Shown: positions 1-9,664, counted from the first letter of the stretch. The stretch: DNA of 46,466 bases from Candidatus Omnitrophota bacterium (GCA_003141835.1 PLNR01000008.1:196472-242937), one strand, 5' to 3'. Translations and numbers: made by a program. Notes: generated by a model not told the origin, from the sequence alone.

Positions 1-1085
1 TCGCCGTAAGTCTGTTTCAGGACCTTCTCCTGCTCTGTATCGCCGCGGAAGAGGGAGGCGAACGGCTCGATGCCCGCCGGGAGCATGCCGATCGACCTGT
101 AGAGGCTGATCTGGGACTCGTTTGAGGTAAGGTATTTCATGAAGAGCCAGGCTTCATGTTTATTCGTGGAATAGTTCGATATTACCAGGTTACTCCCTCC
201 CACGAAACTGAAACAGCCGGCCGGGCCGGCCGGAAGATACGTCACCCCGAACTTACTGATGATCTCGGGCGACACGGGTTTTACGGAAGAGTCGAAAAAA
301 CCGGGAATATAATCTGCGGCGACGAACGCTCCCGATATGCACATGGCGTACTTGCCGGTAATGAAAAAATCATGCCCCGGATATGCCGGGAACTTCCTTT
401 CCCTGACCGGCGCGTAATCCCTGTTCATCAGGTCGAAGTAAAATTTTATTCCCCTCAAAGCCTCTTCCTTGTCGAAGGCCGCGCTGAGCCCGTCTTTTGA
501 AAGATAATCCCCTCCGGAAGACCATATCCAGGGGGCGACATCATGGACAAGGCCCTGGTCTTTTATGTCAGATACGCCGAGGACGCCCGCCAAACCGCCG
601 CCGGAATCGTGTCCCCTGAGGGCCGAGCATGTCCTTTCAAAAAGTTCCCATGTCGAGATATCCGCGGCTGATAGGTTGAGCTTCTTGAATATATCTTTCC
701 TGTAGAAAAGCATCCTCGTCTCGGCGCCCCACGGGAGCGCGTATACCCGCCTTGCCGTTTCGTCCTCACAGGTCGTCCATGAAACGGGATGGAATTTGTT
801 CTTAAGCCTCTCTTCCGAGGCCTCTGTGGTAAGGTCGGCAAGCGCGTTTATGGATGTGAGGGTTTTTGTCCAGGTATTCCCTATCTGGAATATATCCGGG
901 AGCTGCCTGGTCTTGGCTGCGAGGATTATCCTTTTCCACGCCTGGGTCCAGGGTATTATAGAGAGGTCTATCTTTATTCCGGGGTGTGCCTTCTCAAATT
1001 CCTCGATCTCGTTTCCCGCTATCCGGCCGGTATCGACCCCGCCCATGGGCATGACCCAGAACTTGAGAGAAACAGGACTTTTCAT
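1..1085 (-). CDS. Extracellular solute-binding protein family 1 (sugar ABC transporter SBP-like), 3' end truncated by window edge
   Basis: My own minus-strand translation from ATG at 1085 stays open to position 1: MKSPVSLKFWVMPMGGVDTGRIAGNEIEEFEKAHPGIKIDLSIIPWTQAWKRIILAAKTRQLPDIFQIGNTW...LPWGAETRMLFYRKDIFKKLN...AAFDKEEALRGIKFYFDLMNRDYAPV...GGSNLVISNYSTNKHEAWLFMKYLTSNESQISLYRSIGMLPAG. The ORF track does not list this frame. No signal peptide. Confidence 0.85.
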   Translation of the reverse strand, partial: MKSPVSLKFWVMPMGGVDTGRIAGNEIEEFEKAHPGIKIDLSIIPWTQAWKRIILAAKTRQLPDIFQIGNTWTKTLTSINALADLTTEASEERLKNKFHPVSWTTCEDETARRVYALPWGAETRMLFYRKDIFKKLNLSAADISTWELFERTCSALRGHDSGGGLAGVLGVSDIKDQGLVHDVAPWIWSSGGDYLSKDGLSAAFDKEEALRGIKFYFDLMNRDYAPVRERKFPAYPGHDFFITGKYAMCISGAFVAADYIPGFFDSSVKPVSPEIISKFGVTYLPAGPAGCFSFVGGSNLVISNYSTNKHEAWLFMKYLTSNESQISLYRSIGMLPAGIEPFASLFRGDTEQEKVLKQTYG

Positions 1086-1091
1086 ACAAAA

Positions 1092-1119
1092 ATTATACCA
1101 CCCGGTTGATTAAAGTCAA
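1092..1119 (-). promoter_or_regulatory. Sigma70-like promoter for the SBP gene: TTGACT (1114-1119) - 16 nt - TATAAT (1092-1097)
   Basis: Direct match on the minus strand. The -10 ends 6 nt before the ATG. Confidence 0.6.
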
Positions 1120-1134
1120 CGCGTAATGTATAAT
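1106..1134 (+). promoter_or_regulatory. Sigma70-like promoter for thpR: TTGATT (1106-1111) - 17 nt - TATAAT (1129-1134)
   Basis: Direct match on the plus strand. The -10 ends 8 nt before ATG 1143. Confidence 0.55.
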
Positions 1135-1142
1135 CTCAACCA

Positions 1143-1736
1143 ATGGGTGAAATGATGAGGGTTTTTATAGCGATAGAGCTTCCGGGAGAGGCCCGTGATG
1201 GGCTCGTCTCCATCCAGGAGGAGCTCAAAAAGTCCGGCGCCGACGTCAAATGGGTCGAGCCGGAGAATATCCACCTCTCCCTCAGGTTCATAGGGGACGT
1301 AGCAGAAGATACCGCGGAGAAGATAAAAGAACGGCTCGCTGCAACGGCTGCAGCGACCGGCGCTTTTGAACTCACAATGAGAGGGATCGGGGCGTTCCCG
1401 GGCCTGGGTGATCCGATGGTAATATGGGCAGGCATCGACCGGGGCGTAGAAGAATCGGCGCGCCTCGCCGCTAGCCTCGAGGCCGGATTACAATCCATAG
1501 GTATTTCTGCGGAAGAGAAAAAATTCCATCCGCATATAACCTTGGGAAGGGTACGGAGCCGGAAGAACAGCGATAAGCTCCGCAAATTGATAGAAACAAC
1601 CGGATTTGAGGCAGGCCCGATCATAAAGGCGGAATACCTGACGCTCTTCATGAGCCGCCTGACGCCTCAGGGCCCTGTCTATACCCCGCTTTTTAAAGCC
1701 AAGATGGCTATCAGCCGGACCGAGAGGTTGGCGTAG
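1143..1736 (+). CDS. thpR: RNA 2',3'-cyclic phosphodiesterase (2'-5' RNA ligase family)
   Basis: MRVFIAIELP start and two HxTx-type motifs (IHLSLRF, HPHITLGRV). Start could be 1143, 1155 or 1158. Confidence 0.9.
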   Translation: MGEMMRVFIAIELPGEARDGLVSIQEELKKSGADVKWVEPENIHLSLRFIGDVAEDTAEKIKERLAATAAATGAFELTMRGIGAFPGLGDPMVIWAGIDRGVEESARLAASLEAGLQSIGISAEEKKFHPHITLGRVRSRKNSDKLRKLIETTGFEAGPIIKAEYLTLFMSRLTPQGPVYTPLFKAKMAISRTERLA

Positions 1737-2137
1737 ATCCCCGCAAGCACATCATCAAGCACAACTCCCCACGGGCTCTTCATCTTTTCAATACGTCTTA
1801 TCGGGAAGGGCTTCGCTATGTCGAATACCCTGAATAATACGAAGGCGAGGATGATGAACACGGGTTTCATGGGTATGAATAAAAGCGCGATCATCATTCC
1901 TATCACTTCATCGATGACTATCTGTTGCGGATCCTTTTTGCCGAAGATCTCCTCAGCTTCCCTTATCACGAGCAGGGCCGCAGCCGTCAATACCGATAAT
2001 GTGATGACCGTGGCCGGAAGATTGTGACCGACAAGGAGAAAAATCAGCAGGCCGCAGGCCGATCCGGCCGTGCCGGGTATTTTCGGGACATACCCCGCGT
2101 AGAAAAATGTGCTGATAAACCTGGCCACGGGCTTCAA
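1679..2137 (-). CDS. pgpA: Phosphatidylglycerophosphatase A
   Basis: KPVARFISTFFYAGYVPKIPGTAGS...QQIVIDEVIGMMIALLFIP...RVFDIAKPFPIRRIEKMKSPWGVVLDDVLAGIYANL. A TTG start at 2137 overlapping the pgsA stop fits better than the upstream ORF extension. Confidence 0.88.
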   Translation of the reverse strand: MKPVARFISTFFYAGYVPKIPGTAGSACGLLIFLLVGHNLPATVITLSVLTAAALLVIREAEEIFGKKDPQQIVIDEVIGMMIALLFIPMKPVFIILAFVLFRVFDIAKPFPIRRIEKMKSPWGVVLDDVLAGIYANLSVRLIAILALKSGV

Positions 2138-2706
2138 TTGAAGAGCTTTCTGTTCCTGATAAAGAAGGATATTCCGGACGTAAGCGTAAGTACTACGGTA
2201 ACGAGCATAACGACGAATATGAGGTTGAGGACCCATCTCTCGGTATCGGCATTCCAAAAGGCCAGGGACTTTCCCGCTTCCCTGAACATCAGGAATATGA
2301 GTATCATCGATACGGCTATGATCTGCGAGACGGTCTTGTGTTTCCCCGCCTCCTCCGCCTCGATGACTTTCCCTTTCGAAAGCGCGGCGAGCCTTAACCC
2401 GGTCACCGTCACCTCCCTGGCCATTATTATCACGACCGTCCAGGCGGGGACCAACTCAAGCTCTACGAAGGCCAGGAAAGCAGCCAGGATAAGTATCTTG
2501 TCCGCTATCGGGTCCATCAATTTCCCGAAATCAGTTATCTTGTTCTCCTTGCGTGCGAAATACCCGTCGAAATAATCGGTAAGGCTGGCAGCCGCGAAGG
2601 TAATGAACGCAAAATATTTCGCGCCCGGCCACCTCGCAAAAAGAAAATACATAAGGACGAAAGCCAGGAATATCCTTGAGATGGTCAGTTTGTTCGAGAG
2701 GTTCAT
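2134..2706 (-). CDS. pgsA: CDP-diacylglycerol--glycerol-3-phosphate 3-phosphatidyltransferase
   Basis: MNLSNKLTISRIFLAF... with CDP-alcohol phosphatidyltransferase motif (SLTDYFDGYFARKENKITDFGKLMDPIADKIL). Confidence 0.92.
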   Translation of the reverse strand: MNLSNKLTISRIFLAFVLMYFLFARWPGAKYFAFITFAAASLTDYFDGYFARKENKITDFGKLMDPIADKILILAAFLAFVELELVPAWTVVIIMAREVTVTGLRLAALSKGKVIEAEEAGKHKTVSQIIAVSMILIFLMFREAGKSLAFWNADTERWVLNLIFVVMLVTVVLTLTSGISFFIRNRKLFN

Positions 2707-4052
2707 ATCTTCCCTTCCTTTTCCCCGATGAGGTCGTATTCCAGAGTCCCTGTTATCTTCACCGGTACCATATCCCCGATCCTGATGCCTGCGCCCTTTA
2801 TGTATACCAGCCCGTCGACCTCAGGCGCATCCATGCATGTCCTACCCAGCCAGGAATCCCTGCCGGAGTCGTCTTTTTCGTCGACGAGCGCTTCGAAAAT
2901 CCTCCCCGTGAATCCCGCGTTATTTTCCGCGGAGACCCGGCGCTGGGCTTTCATCAGTTCGTTCCACCGGCCTAATTTTTCTTTTTCCGGCACCTGCTTT
3001 TTTGACCCGGCTGCCGGAGTCCCTTCCTCTGCCGAATATATAAAAGCTCCGAGCCGCCCGAATCTCGCGTCCTTTATAAAATCCAGGAGCTCTTTGAATT
3101 CCTTATCCGTCTCTCCCGGGAATCCCACGATGACCGCGGTACGGATCGTGATGCCCGGGATACGCGCGCGCAATTTAGCGAGCAGGCCCCTTATCGACGC
3201 GCCCGACGTTCCCCTCCTCATCGTTTTTAGGATCCTGTCATTTATATGCTGGATAGGGAGGTCTATATACTTGCAGACCGCTCCTTCGCCTGCTATCGCT
3301 GAGATCAACTCATCGCTGAAGCGAGCCGGATGGGCGTACATGAGCCTTAACCATCGCGCCCCTTTAAGCCGCGCCAATTTTTTCAGTAATTCCCCGAGCG
3401 CGGGGCGTCCGTAGAGGTCCATGCCGTAGAGGGTCGTATCCTGCCCTACCAGGTTTATCTCTTTTACTCCCTTACCTATAAGGTCCCGCGCCTCGGCGAG
3501 GATCGAATCCATGCCGCGGCTCCTGTGCTTGCCGCGTATCTGCGGTATGACACAGAACGAGCACTTATGGGAACAACCCTCTGATATCTTTATATAAGCG
3601 AAGTGTTTCGGCGTCAGGGACTGCCGGGGGGTCTTCCAGTCATAGAGATAAGCGGGGTTCCGGGTGACGCTGTAGACCCTCTTACCGTCCATGATATCGT
3701 TTATGAGCTTGGGAAGCCTTGCGAAACCCTCGACGCCTATGAAGCCGTCTATCTCGCCTAATTCCTTCCGAAGCGTCCTGCCGTATCTCTGGGGAAGGCA
3801 GCCCGCTACAAGTATCCCCTTTATTTTTCCGGCGTTCTTGAGGCCGATGAGGCCGAGTATCGCCTCGATCGATTCCTTTTTTGCGTCTTCTATGAAAGAA
3901 CAGGTATTGACTATGGCTATATCCGCGGAGCGCGGTGAATCCGTTACCGCGAAACCCGAATCTTTAAGCGTGCCTAAGATTATTTCCGAATCTACAAGGT
4001 TCCTTGCGCAGCCCAGGGAGATAAGCGATATTTTGACCGGTTTGGTCGGCAT
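2703..4052 (-). CDS. rimO: Ribosomal protein S12 methylthiotransferase
   Basis: SLGCARNLVDSEIILG N-terminus, radical SAM CSFCVIPQIRGKHRSR, C-terminal TRAM domain. Confidence 0.93.
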   Translation of the reverse strand: MPTKPVKISLISLGCARNLVDSEIILGTLKDSGFAVTDSPRSADIAIVNTCSFIEDAKKESIEAILGLIGLKNAGKIKGILVAGCLPQRYGRTLRKELGEIDGFIGVEGFARLPKLINDIMDGKRVYSVTRNPAYLYDWKTPRQSLTPKHFAYIKISEGCSHKCSFCVIPQIRGKHRSRGMDSILAEARDLIGKGVKEINLVGQDTTLYGMDLYGRPALGELLKKLARLKGARWLRLMYAHPARFSDELISAIAGEGAVCKYIDLPIQHINDRILKTMRRGTSGASIRGLLAKLRARIPGITIRTAVIVGFPGETDKEFKELLDFIKDARFGRLGAFIYSAEEGTPAAGSKKQVPEKEKLGRWNELMKAQRRVSAENNAGFTGRIFEALVDEKDDSGRDSWLGRTCMDAPEVDGLVYIKGAGIRIGDMVPVKITGTLEYDLIGEKEGKI

Positions 4053-4063
4053 CTAGGATGGCG

Positions 4064-4801
4064 TTACTTGGGTAATCTCAGGCCTTTTACCGCGCCTTTA
4101 CCCAACGTGGTTACCGGAGACCCGTTAAGGTCGACTGACAGCGCATCGGCCTTGCTTGTCGAGATCTCGAAAGATTCTTTTGCCTCCCACCTCTTGCTCG
4201 AATTTTTTTTCAGGATGCCGTCAAATATAACGCTGCCGTCTGACCTTAACTTAAGGTACACATCGGCGCGCGTCTTAAGCGAGAGCACGAGATTTTCGCC
4301 TTTCGGGACCTGTATAGCAGGCGCCTGCGCAGGCTTTATCGCGGGTTTAGGTTTTACAACCGCGACAGATTTCTTCTCGACCTTGGGTCTGGATTTAAAG
4401 AACGCGACCGCCTTCGAAACGCCGAGACCTGCCAATTTAACGGCGAAGAAGATAACCGCTACGGCTATCGCCGCAAAAACCAGTTTTTTAAAGGGGAATT
4501 TTATTCCTACGGCGGGCTTGCTCCACTTATTGTCCTTGTTAAGGACTGAGATCTGGTCCTTGAATTCCGGCTTTTCGACTGCAAAACTCTCGGCTAAAGA
4601 CTTCCCGTCAAGCCCGAGATAATCCGCGTATTTCTTTATAAAACTTTTGATATAGACCGGCCCGGAGATCATCTCGTGAGCCCTGCCGGCCTCGATAGCG
4701 CTCAAGATCCTCCCGCTTATACGGGTATCTTTCTGCGCCTGTTCGATCGATATCCCTTTTGATTCCCTGGCAGCCTTTATTCTCGACCCGATTGATTCCA
4801 T
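4064..4801 (-). CDS. RodZ-like protein: N-terminal HTH, single TM, C-terminal DUF4115-like domain
   Basis: IGSRIKAARESKGISIEQAQKDTRISGRILSAIEAG HTH; TM FPFKKLVFAAIAVAVIFFAVKLAGL; C-terminal beta domain. Confidence 0.8.
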   Translation of the reverse strand: MESIGSRIKAARESKGISIEQAQKDTRISGRILSAIEAGRAHEMISGPVYIKSFIKKYADYLGLDGKSLAESFAVEKPEFKDQISVLNKDNKWSKPAVGIKFPFKKLVFAAIAVAVIFFAVKLAGLGVSKAVAFFKSRPKVEKKSVAVVKPKPAIKPAQAPAIQVPKGENLVLSLKTRADVYLKLRSDGSVIFDGILKKNSSKRWEAKESFEISTSKADALSVDLNGSPVTTLGKGAVKGLRLPK

Positions 4802-7050
4802 TTCGCTTTTACCGCCTCCATGGTATCTATCAGTATGTCACGCGGCTTCGACCCGTTATAAGGGCCTACTATCCCCTCGGCTTCCATCGTGTCGACTAGG
4901 CGCGCGGCCCTTGTATAGCCGAGCCCGAGCCGGCGCTGGAGCATCGAGACCGAAGCCTGCTTGGTCTCCAACACCATGCTTACCGCCTCCTCGTACATCT
5001 CGTCCTTCTCGTATGTCCTGCCGTGGGATTTCTTTTCCTGTTCTTTCTGTATCTCTTCGTCGTATTCGGCTGTCCTCTGTTCCTTGATGAAACTTATGAC
5101 CCTTTCGATCTCCCTGTCCTTGACAAGGCACGCCTGCGCGCGGGTCGGCTTCGCGTCGCCGGGCCTCATGAAGAGCATATCGCCCTTTCCGAGGAGCTTG
5201 TCGGCCCCGTTTGCGTCGAGGACGGTCCTCGAGTCTACCTTTGAGGCGACTTTAAAGGATATCCTTGCCGGGAAATTGGCCTTGATGACACCGGTGACGA
5301 CGTCGACCGAAGGCCTCTGCGTGGCGAGTATTATATGTATACCGACGGCGCGGGAGAGCTGCGATAACCTGGTTATCGCATTCTCGACTTCTTGCGGAGC
5401 TACGAGCATAAGGTCCGCCAACTCATCGATTATCACCACTATATAAGGAAGCACCTCTGGCACTTCCTCCTGGTCCTTGAACTCGCCCTTGCTTAATTTT
5501 TCATGGAAGAACTCGATATTCCTGACCGCCAGCCTCGCGAAAAGCCTGTAGCGCGAGTCCATCTCGCTGACGACCCAGTTCAAGGCGCCCGAGACTTTCT
5601 TATGGTCGGTCACGACCGGGCACAACAGATGCGGAAGGCCGTTGAACATCGAGAGCTCGACCATCTTCGGGTCTACCATCAGGAATTTCACCTCATCCGG
5701 AGAAGCATTAAAGAGCATCGAGCTTATAATGGAATTGACGCAGACCGTCTTTCCGGAACCGGTCGTCCCGGCTATCAACATATGCGGCATCTCGCCGAGG
5801 TCTGCGATGACAGGCGTCCCGGCGATGTCCTTACCGAGAGCGAGGGTAAGTTTAGATTTTGAATTCTGGAATTCCGGCGATTGGAGTATCTCTTTAAGGT
5901 ATACCAGCGAGCTCGAGGAATTCGGGACCTCGACGCCCACCCTCGCCTTGCCGGGGATCGGTGCGACTATCCTTACGCTCTGCGCCTTCATGGCCAGCGC
6001 GATATCGTCGGAGAGGCTCGTTATCTTCATCACTTTTACGCCGGGCGCGGGCTCAAGCTCATATCTCGTGATGACCGGGCCGCGCTCTACAGCCGTGATC
6101 TTTACCTCTATCCCAAAATCCGCAAGAGTATCTTCGAGGATCTTAGCGCTCGCGTCCAGGTCGTCGCTTATTTTGCGCTCTTCCAAAGGCGGCGGTGAAT
6201 CGAGCAGGCTCAGGTCAGGCAGTTTATAATCGCCGATGACGCGCTTCACTACTTTTACCTGCGCCGGTTTCTGCTCTTCCTTCTTTATGATCTTCTTTAT
6301 ATCTATTATGGTGGTGCGGGGCTCTTCCCTGGTTTGTTCCTTTATTTGCGCCGCTATCTTCGCCTCATTCGCAGAAGCCTTTTCTTTCGTCTCCTTGCCC
6401 TTGGCTATCTCGGCCTTTATCTGCTCAAAACTCCTCCTTAAAGGTGACTGGGCCTCGACCTTTTCGAACCGTTTCTCCTTCGCCTGGCCGGGTTTCTTCT
6501 TGAAAAGGAGCGACATAAGCTCCGAGACCGCGCTTGTGAGGGACATCACGATGGGAAATATAAGCAGTTCAGTCGCGAGGAGGATAGATAAAGCCCCGAG
6601 GACTATGACTATTACCCATGCCCCTACCGGCCCGAGATACCTGACGAAAAAGTTCGAGAAGAATAGGCCCAACAGGCCGCCCCAATGGACCTTGACCGCG
6701 TCGCTCTGCGGCGAAGAGGCCAGGCTCAATAAGGCGCTGGAGGCTATAAAAAGAAAAGAGGTCCCGAGAAGCTTGAAATAAAACTTCTGCGGGACCTTAT
6801 TCAGGAATTTACCAAGCGACCATGTCAGCGTTAATGCGGGTATTATAAAAGCGCTGAACCCTATCAGGGAGAAGAGCACCGCCGCGACATATGCTCCGAT
6901 TATGCCGGCATAGTTATGGGTGTATACGTTCGGATTAGACGTGAAGATCCGGAGGTCGTTCGGGTCATAAGTTACAAGGCTGACGAAGACAAGGACAGAT
7001 AAGGCGAAGAGAAGAACGCCCCAAATCTCGTTTATCCTCTCCTGCTTCAC
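4777..7050 (-). CDS. ftsK: DNA translocase FtsK/SpoIIIE
   Basis: Four N-terminal TM segments, Walker A AGTTGSGKTVCVNS, VVIIDELADLM, and a C-terminal gamma-like winged-helix domain. Confidence 0.95.
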   Translation of the reverse strand: MKQERINEIWGVLLFALSVLVFVSLVTYDPNDLRIFTSNPNVYTHNYAGIIGAYVAAVLFSLIGFSAFIIPALTLTWSLGKFLNKVPQKFYFKLLGTSFLFIASSALLSLASSPQSDAVKVHWGGLLGLFFSNFFVRYLGPVGAWVIVIVLGALSILLATELLIFPIVMSLTSAVSELMSLLFKKKPGQAKEKRFEKVEAQSPLRRSFEQIKAEIAKGKETKEKASANEAKIAAQIKEQTREEPRTTIIDIKKIIKKEEQKPAQVKVVKRVIGDYKLPDLSLLDSPPPLEERKISDDLDASAKILEDTLADFGIEVKITAVERGPVITRYELEPAPGVKVMKITSLSDDIALAMKAQSVRIVAPIPGKARVGVEVPNSSSSLVYLKEILQSPEFQNSKSKLTLALGKDIAGTPVIADLGEMPHMLIAGTTGSGKTVCVNSIISSMLFNASPDEVKFLMVDPKMVELSMFNGLPHLLCPVVTDHKKVSGALNWVVSEMDSRYRLFARLAVRNIEFFHEKLSKGEFKDQEEVPEVLPYIVVIIDELADLMLVAPQEVENAITRLSQLSRAVGIHIILATQRPSVDVVTGVIKANFPARISFKVASKVDSRTVLDANGADKLLGKGDMLFMRPGDAKPTRAQACLVKDREIERVISFIKEQRTAEYDEEIQKEQEKKSHGRTYEKDEMYEEAVSMVLETKQASVSMLQRRLGLGYTRAARLVDTMEAEGIVGPYNGSKPRDILIDTMEAVKAKWNQSGRE

Positions 7051-9233
7051 TTCTTATGATATCTCCTTTCGCCTCTTCCCTCTCCGTGCCCACTCGATTC
7101 CCTCGGCTCGCGTGGTTCCCTGGGTTTTTCTTCCCCGGGAACGTAACCCGGCATAGCCTGCTTCCTGCTTAGGTTAAGCCTGTTCTGGTCGTCTATCTCC
7201 ATGAGCTTGACCGGGAATTCATCGCCGAGCTTTACGACATCCTCGACGTTCTTGACGTACTGGTCTGACATCTCCGAGACGTGGACGAGGCCTTCCTGGC
7301 CCGGCAGTATCTCTACGAAAGCGCCGAAAGGCATTATCCTCTTGACCTTGCCGTTATAGATCTTGCCGACTTCCGGCATCTGCGTCAGGCTGTTTATTAT
7401 GTCCAGCGCCTTCTGCAGGGCTTCTCCGTCTGCCGAAGCGACGTTCACGGTACCGTCATCCTCTATATCGATCGTAACGCCGGTGTCTTCGATTATCTTG
7501 CGTATGACCTTGCCTCCCGGACCAATGACGTCCCTGATCTTGTCAGGATTGATCTTGAAGGAGACGATGCGCGGCGCGAAGGGCGAAAGTTCCGCTCTCG
7601 GCCCGGCAAGCGCCTGCTTTATCTTCTCGAGGATGATCATCCTCGCCTCTTTCGCCTGCTCGAGCGATTGCTTGACTATCTCGAGGTTAATACCGTCTAT
7701 CTTCAGGTCCATCTGCACGGCGGTAACGCCCTTCTCCGTGCCGGTGACCTTGAAATCCATATCGCCGAAATGGTCTTCCAGGCCAGCGATGTCCGTAAGG
7801 ATCACGAAGTTCTTCCCCTCTTTGACCAATCCGATGGCAATACCGCTGACAGGCGCCTTTATCGGGACGCCCGCGTCCATCAGGGAAAGCGTGCCGGCGC
7901 AGACCGTCGCCATCGATGAGGAACCATTAGATTCCAGCACCTCCGAGACGACCCTTACCGTATAAGGGAATTCCTCTTTCGAGGGCATTATCGGTTTCAG
8001 GCCCCTTTCGGCCAAAGCCCCGTGCCCGATCTCGCGGCGTCCGGGTCCCCTCACCGGCTTTACCTCACCTACCGAGAACGGCGGGAAGCTGTAATGGAGC
8101 ATGAACGATTTTGACGACTCGCCTTCGAGCGCGTCTATCGTCTGCTCGTCTGCCGACGTGCCGAGCGTAGTCACTGCGAGGCTCTGTGTCTGCCCGCGTG
8201 TAAATAATGCCGAACCGTGCGTCCTCGGGAGTACCCCTACTTCGCAGGTTATCTGGCGTATATCCTTAAAGCCGCGGCCGTCCACCCTCTTCTTATCCTG
8301 GAGGATGGTGCGCCTGACTTCCTCTTTCTCAACTTTTACCAAGGCATTCTTTACGTTCGCCTCGGTCAGTTCCGAGCCCTCGACCACGAGCTTCGAGATA
8401 AGGTCCTCTGCTATCAGGGACATCATCTCCTCGCGCTCTTCCTTGGTGGCCTTATTCTCGACTTCCTTTATCTTGCCCAGGGCGAGGTCTTTGACCTTCT
8501 TGTACAGCCCCTCATCTATCGTATTTATCGTGTAATCGGTACCCTTCGGCTTTCCGCATTCGGCCTGCAGCTTCTCCTGTAGCTCTATCGAAGCAATGAG
8601 GCTCTTGTGGCCGAAGTCGATGGCTTTCAATACTACGTCTTCCGGCAATTCGCTCATCCCTGACTCTATCATGACGATGGATTCTTTGGTGCCTACTACT
8701 ACAATATCCAAAGAGCTCTTCTCGAGCTCGGCGAACGTCGGGTTGATCACGAATTCGCCCTCGATCATGCCGACCCTTGCTGCGCCGATCTTGTAATTGA
8801 ACGGGATATCCGACACCGCTAGCGCGCATGACGCGCCGTTAAGGGCCAATACATCCGGGTCGTTCTCCCCGTCGTGCGATAGGACCAAAGCCATTACCTG
8901 GATCTCATGCGAGATCCCGGCCGGGAAAAGCGGCCTTATCGGCCTGTCTATAAGGCGCGCGGTCAGTACTTCCTTCTCGGAAGGCCTGCCTTCGCGCTTA
9001 AAAAATCCGCCGGGTATCTTTCCGGCGGCATAGTTCTTCTCCTGATATTCTACGGTAAGGGGCACGAAATCTATGTCGGCGCCCACTCTCGGCTGCTTCG
9101 ATATTACTGCCGTTACCAGGACGACTGTCCCGCCGTATTGCACCATCACGGCGCCGTTCGCCTGCTTGGCCATCCTGCCCGTCTCAAAGATCAAATTCTC
9201 CCTGCCTAATTTCGTCTCTAATCTTTTACTCAT
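7047..9233 (-). CDS. pnp: Polyribonucleotide nucleotidyltransferase
   Basis: Two RNase PH domains (RPIRPLFPAGISHEIQ; GRREIGHGALAERGLKPIMPS), KH (DVIGPGGKVIRKI) and S1 domains. Confidence 0.97.
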   Translation of the reverse strand: MSKRLETKLGRENLIFETGRMAKQANGAVMVQYGGTVVLVTAVISKQPRVGADIDFVPLTVEYQEKNYAAGKIPGGFFKREGRPSEKEVLTARLIDRPIRPLFPAGISHEIQVMALVLSHDGENDPDVLALNGASCALAVSDIPFNYKIGAARVGMIEGEFVINPTFAELEKSSLDIVVVGTKESIVMIESGMSELPEDVVLKAIDFGHKSLIASIELQEKLQAECGKPKGTDYTINTIDEGLYKKVKDLALGKIKEVENKATKEEREEMMSLIAEDLISKLVVEGSELTEANVKNALVKVEKEEVRRTILQDKKRVDGRGFKDIRQITCEVGVLPRTHGSALFTRGQTQSLAVTTLGTSADEQTIDALEGESSKSFMLHYSFPPFSVGEVKPVRGPGRREIGHGALAERGLKPIMPSKEEFPYTVRVVSEVLESNGSSSMATVCAGTLSLMDAGVPIKAPVSGIAIGLVKEGKNFVILTDIAGLEDHFGDMDFKVTGTEKGVTAVQMDLKIDGINLEIVKQSLEQAKEARMIILEKIKQALAGPRAELSPFAPRIVSFKINPDKIRDVIGPGGKVIRKIIEDTGVTIDIEDDGTVNVASADGEALQKALDIINSLTQMPEVGKIYNGKVKRIMPFGAFVEILPGQEGLVHVSEMSDQYVKNVEDVVKLGDEFPVKLMEIDDQNRLNLSRKQAMPGYVPGEEKPREPREPRESSGHGEGRGERRYHKK

Positions 9234-9290
9234 TTTCTCTTTTTCTCTTTTCTCTCTTCTCTTTATTTAACGAATACAACGAACCGCCTG

Positions 9291-9330
9291 CCTTCACAGG
9301 GTTCCGGAACACTCTCCGAAAAAGTGAAGG
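9291..9330 (-). promoter_or_regulatory. Stem-loop in the rpsO-pnp intergenic region / pnp leader
   Basis: CCTTCAC (9291-9297) / GTGAAGG (9324-9330), with palindrome GTTCCGGAAC (9301-9310) in the loop. No U-tract. Confidence 0.5.
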
Positions 9331-9332
9331 AC

Positions 9333-9602
9333 TTATTTCCTCAGGTTAAGCCTGTCCAGGATTTTCGTATAGTCCTCGGAGCTCTCTCTCTTGAGGTATT
9401 CCAGAAGCTTGCGCCTTTGGCTTACAAGCTTTAGGAGACCCTGGCGGGAATGATGGTCTTTCTTGTGGATTTTGAAGTGGTCGGTCAGCATGTTGATCCT
9501 CTCCGTGAGGATAGCTATTTGGACCGGAGCCGAGCCTGTATCCTTGTCATTTTGCTTGAAACTGTTTATCAGGCTCTTTTTTGCTTCTGCGGTGATCGTC
9601 AT
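9333..9602 (-). CDS. rpsO: 30S ribosomal protein S15
   Basis: QIAILTERINMLTDHFKIHKKDHHSRQGLLKLVSQRRKLLEYLKRESSEDYTKILDRLNLRK. Confidence 0.97.
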   Translation of the reverse strand: MTITAEAKKSLINSFKQNDKDTGSAPVQIAILTERINMLTDHFKIHKKDHHSRQGLLKLVSQRRKLLEYLKRESSEDYTKILDRLNLRK

Positions 9603-9629
9603 TAACTTATTACCTCCTAATGTGACAAC

Positions 9630-9658
9630 ATAATACCACAGCCGGCCGGCGATGTAAA
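9630..9658 (-). promoter_or_regulatory. Internal promoter for rpsO: TTTACA (9653-9658) - 17 nt - TATTAT (9630-9635), followed by AGGAGG Shine-Dalgarno
   Basis: Direct match on the minus strand between ribF and rpsO. Confidence 0.55.
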
Positions 9659-9664
9659 GTATTT

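Noticed and set aside
156-1113. Short ORFs listed at 156-500, 563-841, 789-1109 and 796-1113
   Set aside because: They overlap the continuous SBP reading frame on the minus strand, which has clear family similarity.
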